Source: Sphingomonas sp. AP4-R1
Lineage (GTDB): Bacteria > Pseudomonadota > Alphaproteobacteria > Sphingomonadales > Sphingomonadaceae
Direction: 5' to 3'
DNA: 64,000 bases
Assembly (NCBI RefSeq): GCF_013113735.1
Contig: NZ_CP053346.1
Span: 3,982,001 to 4,046,000, forward strand
Shown here: positions 55,898-64,000 of the stretch, in pieces
How the letters are laid out: each line of letters begins with the position of its first letter
Numbering within the stretch: position 1 is the first letter of the stretch
The notes under the pieces: generated by a model
What the model saw: the letters and a program-made list of their open reading frames with translations, nothing else
Databases searched by the model: none
What the model was told of the DNA's origin: nothing
Made by a program: the position numbers and the translations under genes

Positions 55898-56722
55898 TCA
55901 GTTGCGGATCTTGTAGCCCGCACGCAGCATCAGATAGCAGATCGACGCCAGCACGACGTTCACGACGAGCAGCAGGATCGCACCCGTCGCGACCGGCGAA
56001 TCCGCCTGCCCGAGGAAGCCGTAGCGGAAGCCCGAAATCACGTAGAAAAAGGGGTTGGCGTGGCTGATCGCGCGGAACACGCCGTGCAGACCCTCGATTG
56101 AATAGAAGGTGCCCGACAGCAGCGAGAGCGGCTGGACGACGAAATTGGTGATCGTCGCATTGTGATCGAACTTTTCAGCCCAGATCGAGACGATCACGCC
56201 GAAGAAGGCCATCATCGAGGCGCCCGATACGGCAAACCAGATCACCGCCAGCGGATGGTGCGGGAACACCGCCCCGCCCGGCCACAGCAGCATCGCCAGC
56301 CACACGACCACGCCGACCAGCAGCGCGCGGGTCACGGCGGCCCCGGCCAGCGCCGCCAGCAGCTCGGCATTGGAGAGCGGCGGCATCAGATAATCGATGA
56401 TCGTGCCCTGCATCTTGCCGACCATCAACGAGAAGCTGGCATTGGCGAAGCTGTTCTGCAGCATCGCCATCATGATCAGGCCCGGTGCGGCGAAGGTGGC
56501 GAAGGGAAAACCCATCACCAGATTGCCGCCGCGCCCGAACGCGATCGAAAAGACCATCAGCAAAAGCAGCGCCGAAAAGGCCGGAGCCCAGATCGTCTGC
56601 AGTTGCACCTTGAAGAAGCGACGCACCTCCTTCACATACAGAGCGCGCAATCCCCCCCAGTTGATCGTCGGGATAACCGGTTCTCCGGGGGCGTGATGAT
56701 TTTTATCCAGCGAGGTGGCCAT
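55898..56722 (-). CDS. ABC-2 type transporter permease (YadH-like)
   Basis: The 274-residue membrane protein has six hydrophobic segments and the ABC-2 features: an amphipathic N-terminal segment LYVKEVRRFFKVQLQTIWAP, KMQGTIIDYLMPPLSNAELL, VVQPLSLLSGTFYSIE and NPFFYVISGFRYGFLG. It would export a lipid, polysaccharide or drug with an ATP-binding partner. No ATPase gene is adjacent, because gcrA lies upstream in the other direction. It is probably paired with a YadG-like ATPase elsewhere. Confidence 0.92.
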   Translation of the reverse strand: MATSLDKNHHAPGEPVIPTINWGGLRALYVKEVRRFFKVQLQTIWAPAFSALLLLMVFSIAFGRGGNLVMGFPFATFAAPGLIMMAMLQNSFANASFSLMVGKMQGTIIDYLMPPLSNAELLAALAGAAVTRALLVGVVVWLAMLLWPGGAVFPHHPLAVIWFAVSGASMMAFFGVIVSIWAEKFDHNATITNFVVQPLSLLSGTFYSIEGLHGVFRAISHANPFFYVISGFRYGFLGQADSPVATGAILLLVVNVVLASICYLMLRAGYKIRN

Positions 56723-56792
56723 GGCTCACGCCTAGTCCCCGCGCCGCGGGGCGACAAGCGCCCCGTGCATGAAGATTGAGGAACTTCGTTCT

Positions 56793-57479
56793 ATGTCGTG
56801 GACCGACGAGCGTATCGACCGGCTGAAGCAGATGTGGGAAGCGGGCATGACCGCCAGCCAGATCGCCGAGGGCCTTGGCGGCGTGAGCCGCAACGCCGTG
56901 ATCGGCAAGGCGCATCGCCTGGGCCTGCAGTCGCGCCCGTCGCCGGTGAAGGCCACCGAGGCCGCGCCCGCCCCGGTTGCCGCCCCGGCTCCGGAACCCG
57001 TCGTGAACGAGGCGCCGCCCGCCCCGCCGCCTCCGCCGCCCACCGTCGTCGCGGCTCCCGTCGCGCCGCCCGCGCCTGCAGCGCCTGCCCCCGCAGCCAG
57101 TGCGGCGGCACCTGCCACCCCGGCCGCGCCGGCGCGCGACGAACCCGTGCTGCGCTCGATCGGCCCCGGCGGATTCACCCGTCAGAACCCGCACGAGCAG
57201 CAGGCGCCGATCCCGCCCGCGCCGCCGCGTCGCCTCGTGCCCGCCAAGCCGTCGGCGGACATTGCCAACAAGACATCTCTGCTCGATCTCAACGATCGCA
57301 TATGCAAGTGGCCGCTCGGCCATCCGGGCGAGCCCGATTTCCACTTCTGCGGCCATCCGGTGAATCCGGGTTTCCCTTATTGCCTGGATCACTGCTCGGT
57401 CGCCTATCAGGCGCAACTGCCGCGCCGCGATCGCCGTCCGCCGCCTCCGCTGCCTTATGGCGGCCCGCGCGTGCGCTGA
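56793..57479 (+). CDS. gcrA: GcrA cell-cycle regulator
   Basis: GcrA is the alphaproteobacterial cell-cycle activator that binds sigma-70 domain 2 and acts at methylated GANTC promoters made by CcrM. The 228-residue protein has the invariant N-terminus SWTDERIDRLKQMWEAGMTA, SQIAEGLGGVSRNAVIGKAH, giving the DNA-binding helix-turn-helix. A long Pro/Ala linker (about 55-140) follows. The C-terminal sigma-binding domain has four conserved cysteines and a His (ICKWPLGHPGEPDFHFCGHP, then FPYCLDHCSVAY). The start at 56793 matches the family MSWT. It is divergent from the ABC-2 permease. Confidence 0.96.
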   Translation: MSWTDERIDRLKQMWEAGMTASQIAEGLGGVSRNAVIGKAHRLGLQSRPSPVKATEAAPAPVAAPAPEPVVNEAPPAPPPPPPTVVAAPVAPPAPAAPAPAASAAAPATPAAPARDEPVLRSIGPGGFTRQNPHEQQAPIPPAPPRRLVPAKPSADIANKTSLLDLNDRICKWPLGHPGEPDFHFCGHPVNPGFPYCLDHCSVAYQAQLPRRDRRPPPPLPYGGPRVR

Positions 57480-57502
57480 GCCGATCGATCGAGGGATATT
57501 GC

Positions 57503-57546
57503 GGGGCATTTCGGCGTTAGGCTGAAATGCCCCGTTTCCTTTTTCC
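57503..57546 (+). terminator. probable gcrA terminator overlapping the next gene's start
   Basis: GGGGCATTTC at 57503-57512 pairs perfectly with GAAATGCCCC at 57524-57533 around an 11-base loop. GTTTCCTTTTTCCC follows. The right arm contains the ATG (57527) of the DUF4174 gene. Confidence 0.75.
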
Positions 57547-57982
57547 CGCCGCTTTGTCCCTCTTTCTCGCGGCGGCGCCGGCTTTGGCCACCGACAGCGA
57601 TCTGCGCTCCGTCGCCGGCATGGCCCAGCACAATCGCGTGGTCCTCGTCTTTTCGCCCACGCTGCGCGATCCGCGCCTGCAAACCCAGCGCCAGATCATG
57701 GCCCGTTTCGCGGCGGGCGCGGCGGCGCGGGATCTCATCCTCGTGCAGGTGTCCGAAGGCCGGGTGATCGGCGCGCATGACAATCATCCGAAGCTGCGCC
57801 GTCGCTTCGATACGCCTGCCCCGCGCTATCGCACCCTGCTGCTCGGCAAGGACGGGAAGGTCGCGATCGATGCCGCCGGCCCGATCGACGAACCGCATCT
57901 GAAGGCCGCGATCGATGCGATGCCGATGCGGCGCGAGGAAGTGCGCCGCGCCAAAGCGGGCGAAGGCCGTGCCGAGGATTGA
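57527..57982 (+). CDS. DUF4174-family secreted protein
   Basis: The 151-residue product has a signal peptide (about 1-21, ending APALA). The mature part has the thioredoxin-like DUF4174 pattern: MAQHNRVVLVFSPTLRDPRL, QTQRQIMARFAAGAAARDLI, YRTLLLGKDGKVAIDAAGPI. No redox cysteines are present. It is probably periplasmic with unknown function. The only ATG compatible with the signal peptide lies inside the perfect hairpin that also looks like the gcrA terminator, so translation from read-through mRNA would be inhibited. Confidence 0.85.
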   Translation: MPRFLFPAALSLFLAAAPALATDSDLRSVAGMAQHNRVVLVFSPTLRDPRLQTQRQIMARFAAGAAARDLILVQVSEGRVIGAHDNHPKLRRRFDTPAPRYRTLLLGKDGKVAIDAAGPIDEPHLKAAIDAMPMRREEVRRAKAGEGRAED

Positions 57983-58072
57983 GCCCTCGCGCGGCCGGCC
58001 TCGCATCACGATGACGATCGCCCTGTCGCATAAGGCTGACAGGGCGCCCCGAGCGCGCTAATCATCGGATAC

Positions 58073-60052
58073 ATGGCCGACGATCTCTTCGCTTCCTCCT
58101 CCAAAACCGATGTCACCTATGATGCCTCGTCGATCGAGGTGCTGGAGGGGCTGGAACCCGTCCGCCGCCGGCCGGGCATGTATATCGGCGGTATCGACGA
58201 GCGCGCCTTCCACCATCTCGCCGCCGAAGTGCTCGACAATGCGATGGACGAGGCGGTCGCGGGCCACGCCACCCGCATCGAGGTGACGCTGGCGCCCGGC
58301 AATCGCTTCACCGTCGTCGACAATGGCCGCGGCATCCCGATCGACGAGCATCCCAAGCATCCCGGCAAGTCCGCGCTCGAGGTGATCCTGACGACGCTCC
58401 ATTCGGGCGGCAAATTCTCGGGGAAGGCCTACAACACGTCCGGCGGCCTGCACGGCGTCGGCAGCAGCGTCGTGAACGCGCTGTCGTCGGACCTCGTGAT
58501 CGAGGTGGCGCGCGACAAGCAGGTCTATCGCCAGACCTATTCGCGCGGGCTTCCCACCTCCGCCCTTGAAATGGTCGGCCAGACGCAGAACCGGCGCGGC
58601 ACCAGCGTCTCCTTCACGCCCGATGCCGAGATTTTCGGCGAGACGATGCGCTTCAAGCCGACGCGCCTCTATCGCCTCGCCCGCTCCAAGGCCTATCTCT
58701 ATGCGGGCGTCGAAATTCGCTGGCGCTGCGATCCCAGCCTGATCGGCGACGATACCCCGCCCGAGGCCGTCTTCCAGTTCCCCGGCGGCCTTGCCGATCA
58801 CCTGAAGGAGCAACTGGGCGAGCGGGCCTGCGCCACCAGCGAGCCCTTCACCGGCCGCCAGGAATTTCCCGATGCGCAGGGCTCGGTCGAATGGGCGGTG
58901 GCCTGGCCGCTCCATTCGGACGGCAGCTACAGTTACTATTGCAACACCATTCCGACCCCCGACGGCGGCACGCACGAACATGGTTTGCGCGCCGCGCTGG
59001 TGAAGGCGGTGCGCGCGTTCGGCGAACTGGTCGGCAACAAGAAGGCCAAGGATATCGCGCCGGAGGACGTGACCTCCGAGATCGAGCTGATGCTCTCGGT
59101 CTTCATCCGCGACCCGCAATTCCAGAGCCAGACCAAGGATCGCCTGACGAGCCCCGAGGCCGCGCGCCTCGTGGAAAACGCGATCCGCGACCATGTCGAC
59201 CATTTCCTGTCGCACAATATGGAGCGGGGCAAATCCCTGCTCGGTTTCGTGCTGGACCGGATGGACGATCGCCTCCGCCGCAAGGCCGAGCGCGAGGTGA
59301 AGCGCAAGACGGCGACGTCAGGCCGCAAGGTGCGTCTGCCCGGCAAGCTCACCGATTGCGCGAATGACGATCCGGCGGGCACCGAATTGTTCATCGTCGA
59401 GGGCGACAGCGCGGGCGGCTCCGCCAAGCAGGCGCGCGACCGCAAGACGCAGGCGATCCTGCCGATCCGCGGCAAGATTCTGAACGTCGCATCCGCCGCG
59501 TCCACCAAGGTCTCCGCCAACCAGGAGATCGCCGATCTCACGCTGGCGCTCGGCTGCGGCGTGCGGGACAAATGCGACCCCACCGCGCTCCGCTACGAAC
59601 GCATCGTCATCATGACCGACGCCGACGTCGACGGCGCGCATATCGCCACCCTGCTGATGACCTTCTTCTTCCAGGAGATGGCCGCGATCGTCCGCGACGG
59701 GCGCATCTTCCTCGCCCAGCCGCCGCTCTACAGGCTCACGGCCGGCGGCAAGAGCCTCTACGCCAAGGATGACGAGCAGCGCGCCCGGATCGAGGCGAAG
59801 GAGTTCAAGGGCAAGAAGGTGGAGGTCGCGCGCTTCAAGGGCCTCGGCGAAATGAATCCGCAGCAGCTGAAGGAAACGACGATGGACGCCAAGACGCGCA
59901 CCCTCGTCCGCATCACGCTGCCGCAGGAATATGAGGAGCGCGCCGTCGTCCGCGATCTGGTCGATCGGCTGATGGGCCGCAACCCGGAACACCGCTTCGC
60001 CTTCATCCAGGCCAATGCGAGCGCGCTGGACGAGGAAGCGATCGACGCGTGA
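58073..60052 (+). CDS. parE: DNA topoisomerase IV subunit B
   Basis: ParE supplies ATPase and TOPRIM functions for chromosome decatenation with ParC. In 659 residues it has the GHKL ATPase motifs (EVLDNAMDEAVAGHA, VDNGRGIPIDEHP, GGLHGVGSSVVNAL) and the transducer domain. The TOPRIM motifs FIVEGDSAGGSAKQARDRKT and MTDADVDGAHI follow, then the C-terminal GLGEMNPQQLKETTMD. QTDDN/QAILPIRGK features favour ParE over GyrB, as does the length. parC is not adjacent. Confidence 0.95.
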   Translation: MADDLFASSSKTDVTYDASSIEVLEGLEPVRRRPGMYIGGIDERAFHHLAAEVLDNAMDEAVAGHATRIEVTLAPGNRFTVVDNGRGIPIDEHPKHPGKSALEVILTTLHSGGKFSGKAYNTSGGLHGVGSSVVNALSSDLVIEVARDKQVYRQTYSRGLPTSALEMVGQTQNRRGTSVSFTPDAEIFGETMRFKPTRLYRLARSKAYLYAGVEIRWRCDPSLIGDDTPPEAVFQFPGGLADHLKEQLGERACATSEPFTGRQEFPDAQGSVEWAVAWPLHSDGSYSYYCNTIPTPDGGTHEHGLRAALVKAVRAFGELVGNKKAKDIAPEDVTSEIELMLSVFIRDPQFQSQTKDRLTSPEAARLVENAIRDHVDHFLSHNMERGKSLLGFVLDRMDDRLRRKAEREVKRKTATSGRKVRLPGKLTDCANDDPAGTELFIVEGDSAGGSAKQARDRKTQAILPIRGKILNVASAASTKVSANQEIADLTLALGCGVRDKCDPTALRYERIVIMTDADVDGAHIATLLMTFFFQEMAAIVRDGRIFLAQPPLYRLTAGGKSLYAKDDEQRARIEAKEFKGKKVEVARFKGLGEMNPQQLKETTMDAKTRTLVRITLPQEYEERAVVRDLVDRLMGRNPEHRFAFIQANASALDEEAIDA

Positions 60053-60143
60053 TCGATATCACGCTCGGTTTTTCCCCGGGCTGCTAACGCTTTTGCAGGG
60101 TATCCGACGCTAGGTGACGCCCCCGATACTATCGGGAAAAAAT

Positions 60144-61010
60144 ATGCGGCCTTTCATCGTTGCATGCCTTCTGCTGACAGCCGCCACCCCGTCGGGCGTG
60201 ATCGCCGCCGATCGCGTCGTCACGCTGATCCCGGGACATCCTTTCGCCGAAGCGATCCGGATCGGCACGGCGTCGGGCGGCCCGAACCTCCGCGACGTCG
60301 TCGCGCCGGACATTGCCGCCAAGGTGTTCACCTCGAAGTCCGACGATCGCCCCGCAAATGCCTGGTTCACCCGAACGTATGAAGCAGCGCTCCGCACCAA
60401 TGGCTTTCTGGCGCGCACGCCCGCGCTCGCTCGCTATGCGCTGAACGCCGAAGTCGCCACGCTGGCGATCACGCCTTCGGTCACCGGCTCTCACACCAGC
60501 GGCACGGTCACCTACCGGCTGATCGAGATCGCCACAGGGCGACAGGTCTGGAGCGAAACGCAGACGGTGGATTTCGATGTTCGGCGCGGGATGCGCTTCG
60601 GCAAGATCGGCGGCGCGGTCGGCCTCGCCGTGGCCGGCGCGCTGACCGGTCAGAACCCGGCGGTGACCGGCACCATGATCAACGGGCGCGGCGTGCGGCC
60701 GTTCGACACCCGGATCGACGTGTATGAAGGTATCATGCGCGGCTTCCAGCACATGGCGCAGCAGAGCATGAAATCGCTGTCACTGGGCTCGAATGCTCCT
60801 GAACCGGCCCGAATCGCTCCCGTGCAGGTGGCCGTGGCCACTCCCGCACGCGCGTCCGGCCAGGAGGAGGTTCAGCGCGCTTCGCCTTCGCCGGCACCGA
60901 TCGAGAGCGCTCTCGCCATCCGTCCGCCTGCTCCGGCAGCTCCACGCCGCGCCAAGGTTTCGACCGTTCCGGTCAACGACACGGTCGAGGTGCCGTACGA
61001 TAACCTATGA
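60144..61010 (+). CDS. secreted protein of unknown function
   Basis: The 288-residue product starts with a signal peptide (about 1-22, ending SGVIAAD). A globular part of about 180 residues has repeated beta-like segments: ADRVVTLIPGHPFAEAIRIG, YALNAEVATLAITPSVTGSH, TYRLIEIATGRQVWSETQTV. A glycine-rich stretch comes near residue 165 and a Pro/Ala/Arg-rich tail from about 225. The phrase V-T-Y-R-L-I-E-x-A-T-G-R-Q-V-W-S resembles envelope proteins that handle assembly factors, but no family is firmly recognised. It follows parE by 91 bases. Confidence 0.7.
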   Translation: MRPFIVACLLLTAATPSGVIAADRVVTLIPGHPFAEAIRIGTASGGPNLRDVVAPDIAAKVFTSKSDDRPANAWFTRTYEAALRTNGFLARTPALARYALNAEVATLAITPSVTGSHTSGTVTYRLIEIATGRQVWSETQTVDFDVRRGMRFGKIGGAVGLAVAGALTGQNPAVTGTMINGRGVRPFDTRIDVYEGIMRGFQHMAQQSMKSLSLGSNAPEPARIAPVQVAVATPARASGQEEVQRASPSPAPIESALAIRPPAPAAPRRAKVSTVPVNDTVEVPYDNL

Positions 61011-61047
61011 CGTCGTTCGGTAGCGCGGGGTCCACCTGTTAAGACGT

Positions 61048-61836
61048 TTACGAAGACAGCGCTGCAACCAGCGCCTTCACCTTCTTCTGGCGCCACTGGG
61101 GCACAGGCGCGACGAGCCAATACGTCTTATCGCCTGGGACGCGTGCCTCTTCGATCACACGCCCCGAGGCGAGGTCGGCTTCGGCGAGTATAGCGGGCAC
61201 GGTCGCACGGCCGAACCCTGCGGCGGCGGCGTCGATCGCAAGCCCCGCGTCCGCGACAAACAGCAGAGGTTCGGCCTCCGCATCAGGCGAACCAGGCCAG
61301 CCGATCGGCTGTTCGATACCGCTTTCCGGAGCGGCGACCGTCACATAGTCGCTGCCCCCGATCTCGATGCCCTCATGCTCTCCCTTGGAGGAAGCAAGGC
61401 AGACCGCCAGATCGAGATTGGCCTCGGTAAAGTCCAGCCCCTCGTCGGCCGCGACCAGCTTGAAGCGCAACTCGGGATCGGTGCGCCCGTAAGCAGCGAG
61501 CCGAGCCGCCAGCCACTTGGCCGTGAAATCGCGCGGTGCCGCGATCGTCAGCGTCTTGGAGGTCTGGCCCGCCTGCATCGCGCGCACGGCCTCCTCGAAT
61601 TCGAGGAAGCCACGCCGGAGCGCCTCCAGCCCGGCACCACCCTCGGGAGTCAGCTCCAGCCCCTTGGCGGTACGGCGGAACAGGACGACGCCGAGCGTCT
61701 CCTCCAGCGCGCGGATCTGCTGGCCAACGGCGGCCGGCGTCACCGCCAGCTCGTCGGCGGCGCGGGTGAAGGACAGGTGGCGCGCGGCGGCATCGAGCAC
61801 GCGCAGCGCGTTGAGGGGAAGATGGGTGCGCTTCAT
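61048..61836 (-). CDS. LysR-family transcriptional regulator (GcvA-like)
   Basis: The 262-residue protein has a LysR winged helix (residues about 5-62: LNALRVLDAAARHLSFTRAA, DELAVTPAAVGQQIRALEET, LGVVLFRR). A ligand-binding domain with the GcvA-like TIAAPRDFTAKWLAARLA strand follows. Targets are unknown. No divergently transcribed gene pairs with it; apaG and metZ lie upstream on the same strand, 10 bases away. An ATG at 61908 would overlap apaG. Confidence 0.9.
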   Translation of the reverse strand: MKRTHLPLNALRVLDAAARHLSFTRAADELAVTPAAVGQQIRALEETLGVVLFRRTAKGLELTPEGGAGLEALRRGFLEFEEAVRAMQAGQTSKTLTIAAPRDFTAKWLAARLAAYGRTDPELRFKLVAADEGLDFTEANLDLAVCLASSKGEHEGIEIGGSDYVTVAAPESGIEQPIGWPGSPDAEAEPLLFVADAGLAIDAAAAGFGRATVPAILAEADLASGRVIEEARVPGDKTYWLVAPVPQWRQKKVKALVAALSS

Positions 61837-61846
61837 GACCGTCCGC

Positions 61847-62254
61847 TCAATCGACGGCCGTGCCGACCAGCGCGAAGCGCGGGATGCGGGCGTCGAACAC
61901 GTCGCCATCGGCGCGGATCATCTTGTAGCTGCCCTCCATCGATCCGGTGGGCGTATCGAGCGGGCAGCCCGAAACATAATCGTAGCTTTCGCCCACCGCG
62001 ATCAGGGGCTGCGCGCCGACGACGCCCTCCCCTTCCACGCGGTGGCGCGCGCCGTGGCCGTCGGTGATGATCCAGCGGCGGCTGACCAGCTGCACCGGCT
62101 GATCGCCCGCATTCTCGATCCGGATATGATAGGACCAGAACCAGCGGCCGCGCTCGGGCTGCGACTGATCGGCGAGGAAGCTCACGGACACGCGCACGAT
62201 CACGCCCTGCGTTTCCTCCACATAGGGGAAGAGCAGATCCGTGAGCATCGTCAC
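61847..62254 (-). CDS. apaG: ApaG/DUF525-family protein
   Basis: The 135-residue beta-sandwich protein shows the family pattern VIVRVSVSFLADQSQPERGR, WFWSYHIRIENAGDQPVQLV, SRRWIITDGHGA and VSGCPLDTPTGSMEGSY. ApaG is linked to cobalt and magnesium resistance and to Ap4A metabolism, with no proven activity. A GTG at 62254 overlaps the metZ stop as GTGA and gives the length stated. An ATG two codons later (62248) is an alternative. Confidence 0.92.
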   Translation of the reverse strand: MTMLTDLLFPYVEETQGVIVRVSVSFLADQSQPERGRWFWSYHIRIENAGDQPVQLVSRRWIITDGHGARHRVEGEGVVGAQPLIAVGESYDYVSGCPLDTPTGSMEGSYKMIRADGDVFDARIPRFALVGTAVD

Positions 62255-63459
62255 AGCCCGACCGACTCCAGAGCGCGATCCAGATCCTCGATCAGATCCT
62301 CGGGATCCTCAAGGCCGACGTTCAGCCGCAGCATCCCCTCGCCCACGCCCATCGCCTCGCGCACCTCGGCGGTCAGGCCCGCATGGGTGGTGGAGGCCGG
62401 ATGCGTCATCAGCGAGCGCGAGTCGCCGATATTGTTCGAGATGTCGATCAGGGCGAGCGCATCGAGCAGGCCGTGCGCCTGCGCGCGACCACCCTCCAGA
62501 TTGACGGCGAGGATCGTGCCGCCCGCCTGCATCTGGCTCATGGCGAGAGCGTGCTGCGGATGGCTCGGCAGGCCCGGATACAGGCATTCGGGCACGCGCT
62601 TGTCGAGGAAGGTGGCGACCTTCAGCGCATTCTCGCTCTGGCGGCGGATGCGCAGATCCAGCGTTTCCATGCCCTTCAGCACCACCCAGGCATTGAAGGC
62701 CGAGAGCGTCGGGCCGGTGTTGCGGATGAACGCCAGCAACGTCTTCTCGATAAACTCTTCGGTGCCGCAGACGGCGCCCGCCAGCACGCGCCCCTGCCCG
62801 TCCATCATCTTCGTGGCCGAATAAGCGACGATGTCCGCGCCATAGTCCATCGGCCGCTGCAGCATCGGCGTGGCGAAGGCATTGTCGACGATCGAGGTGA
62901 TGCCCCGTTCGCGCGCGATGCCGCACACCGCCGCCAGATCGACGATGTCGAGCGTGGGGTTGGCGGGCGTCTCGAAGAAGAAGACCTTCGTGTTCGGGCG
63001 GATCGCATCGCGCCACTGCTCCGGCTCGCGCGCATCGATGATCGTCGTCTCGATGCCGAAGCGCGGCAGCAACGTATCGGTCAGCCAACGGCACGAGCCG
63101 AACGCGGCGCGCCCGGCGACGACATGATCGCCCTGGCTGAGCTGGCACAGCAAAGCGGCCGTCATCGCGGCCATGCCCGTCGCCATCGTGCGGCAGGCCT
63201 CGGCCCCCTCGATCAGGGCGATGCGCTGCTCCAGCATCTCCACGGTGGGATTCTGCAGGCGCGAATAGGTCATCCCCTGCTGTTCGCCGGCAAAGCGCGC
63301 GGCGGCGTCGGCGGCCTTGTCGTAGGTGTAGCCGGAGGTGAGGAACAAAGCCTCGCTCGTCTCGCCATATTCCGAACGCGCGGTGCCGCCGCGCACCGCC
63401 TGCGTGGCGGGGCGCCAGCTCTGGGTGATGCTGCGATCCTGGCCGGTCTTCTTTTTCAT
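62251..63459 (-). CDS. metZ: O-succinylhomoserine sulfhydrylase
   Basis: This Cys/Met-metabolism PLP enzyme makes homocysteine directly from O-succinylhomoserine and sulfide. The 402-residue protein has YSRLQNPTVEMLEQRIALIE, ATGMAAMTAAL, FFETPANPTLDIVDL and the PLP lysine in SATKMMDGQGRVLAGAV. Its N-terminal RPATQAVRGGTARSEYGETS and GYTYDKAADAAARF match MetZ rather than MetB or MetC. Homocysteine then feeds the split MetH at 5.4-9.2 kb. It is divergent from the glutathione peroxidase gene across 104 bases, with no riboswitch I can recognise. Confidence 0.93.
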   Translation of the reverse strand: MKKKTGQDRSITQSWRPATQAVRGGTARSEYGETSEALFLTSGYTYDKAADAAARFAGEQQGMTYSRLQNPTVEMLEQRIALIEGAEACRTMATGMAAMTAALLCQLSQGDHVVAGRAAFGSCRWLTDTLLPRFGIETTIIDAREPEQWRDAIRPNTKVFFFETPANPTLDIVDLAAVCGIARERGITSIVDNAFATPMLQRPMDYGADIVAYSATKMMDGQGRVLAGAVCGTEEFIEKTLLAFIRNTGPTLSAFNAWVVLKGMETLDLRIRRQSENALKVATFLDKRVPECLYPGLPSHPQHALAMSQMQAGGTILAVNLEGGRAQAHGLLDALALIDISNNIGDSRSLMTHPASTTHAGLTAEVREAMGVGEGMLRLNVGLEDPEDLIEDLDRALESVGL

Positions 63460-63563
63460 GCCCTTGCCTTTGCGGTGGGCGTGGGGCCTGCGTCAACCGT
63501 GGAGTCCCGACGTTGACTTGTCACGCTCGCTCGGGAGAAACGGCCCTCGAAGGAGTTTCGCCG

Positions 63564-64000
63564 ATGACCGCCATTCAGGACGTGCCGCTGAAGACCATCC
63601 TGGGCGAGGCCACCAGCCTTGCCGATTATGCCGGGCAGGTGCTGCTGATCGTGAACGTCGCCTCCAAATGCGGGCTGACGCCGCAATATGAGGGCCTCGA
63701 GAAGCTGTACGAAAAGTATAAGGACGAGGGTTTCGCCGTGCTGGGCTTCCCGGCCAACGATTTCGCCGCGCAGGAGCCGGGCAGCGACAGCGAGATCCTC
63801 GACTTCTGCACCACCAATTTCGGCGCGAGTTTCCCGATGTTCGCGAAGATCGGCGTCGTCGGCCCGGACAAGCATCCACTCTATCGTGAGCTGACCGAGG
63901 CGCTCCCCGCCGCGCAGAATGACGGGCCGATGCGCGGCCGGCTGGAAAGCTACGGCATGACGCCCAATCCGCAGCCGGAAGTGCTGTGGAATTTCGAGAA
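63564..64000 (+). CDS. glutathione peroxidase family protein, 3' end cut by window edge
   Basis: The visible 145 residues have the peroxidatic cysteine in NVASKCGLTPQYEGLEKLYE (TGC codon, so not selenocysteine), GFPANDFAAQEPGSDSEI with the conserved Gln, and the start of the final VLWNFEK segment containing the catalytic Trp-Asn. The enzyme reduces peroxides, usually with thioredoxin in bacteria. GAAGGAG precedes the ATG. About ten to fifteen residues are missing at the C-terminus. Confidence 0.93.
   Translation, partial: MTAIQDVPLKTILGEATSLADYAGQVLLIVNVASKCGLTPQYEGLEKLYEKYKDEGFAVLGFPANDFAAQEPGSDSEILDFCTTNFGASFPMFAKIGVVGPDKHPLYRELTEALPAAQNDGPMRGRLESYGMTPNPQPEVLWNFE

Noticed and set aside
63460-63563. 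SAM-II or other SAM-responsive riboswitch upstream of metZ
   Set aside because: This position is classical for SAM-II in alphaproteobacteria, but the 104 bases lack the conserved pseudoknot sequences I know.
63564-63720. Selenocysteine at the glutathione peroxidase active site
   Set aside because: The active-site codon is TGC (Cys), not an in-frame TGA.

Overview
The window is ordinary chromosome from a GC-rich alphaproteobacterium, most likely a sphingomonad. Evidence: methionine synthase split into two genes, an ArsR/methyltransferase fusion ahead of metF, two large TonB-dependent receptors, GcrA, a phasin, two short YdcH-type proteins and EcfG-like promoter motifs. I see no rRNA, tRNA, CRISPR array, insertion sequence or prophage. 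Most genes are housekeeping or envelope genes, tightly packed and often coupled by 1-4 base overlaps.

Layout. 1-3.3 kb (minus): heparinase-like gene (cut by the window edge), rpe, a small lipoprotein and mlaA. 3.3-9.2 kb (plus): a methionine/one-carbon operon sahR-like, metF, metH1, metH2, led by a palindromic operator. 9.3-12.9 kb: small envelope proteins, a DsbD/ScsB-type reductase and a secreted redoxin. 12.9-15.5 kb (minus): amidohydrolase and hydroxyisobutyrate-type dehydrogenase. 15.6-19.3 kb: ilvA, tsaD, gpsA. 19.6-24.1 kb: an unusual class A beta-lactamase, a conserved hypothetical protein, nadE and an EEP phosphatase. 24.4-27.7 kb: Oar-like TonB-dependent receptor with a strong terminator. 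27.8-33.3 kb (minus): SH3-like protein, peroxiredoxin, mlaF, mlaE, alr, LOG protein, extensin-like lipoprotein. 33.6-40.1 kb: serC, serA, hisZ, a convergent esterase, purA. 40.4-44.5 kb: GNAT, second TonB-dependent receptor, periplasmic RidA. 44.8-51.2 kb (minus): murA, clpS, phasin, a ThDP enzyme, pgi. 51.4-55.8 kb: lepB, a disulfide reductase-like flavoprotein, and a run of very small proteins, two of them with EcfG-type promoter motifs. 55.9-64 kb: ABC-2 permease, gcrA, DUF4174 protein, parE, unknown secreted protein, LysR regulator, apaG, metZ, glutathione peroxidase (cut by the edge).

Links between genes. metF makes methyl-folate and the split MetH uses it to remethylate homocysteine; metZ supplies homocysteine, serC/serA supply serine, and the SahR-like protein probably senses S-adenosylhomocysteine. 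MlaA and MlaFE belong to outer-membrane lipid transport but lie 26 kb apart. MurA, Alr, the extensin-like lipoprotein and LepB serve the envelope.

The least explained material lies between genes. At least ten long imperfect palindromes of several sequence families occupy intergenic gaps. Other items worth attention are two palindromes upstream of the phasin gene, a beta-lactamase whose catalytic-loop Glu is displaced by an insertion, a start codon buried in a hairpin, and a 35-codon ORF upstream of tsaD. I found no clearly new multi-gene system.
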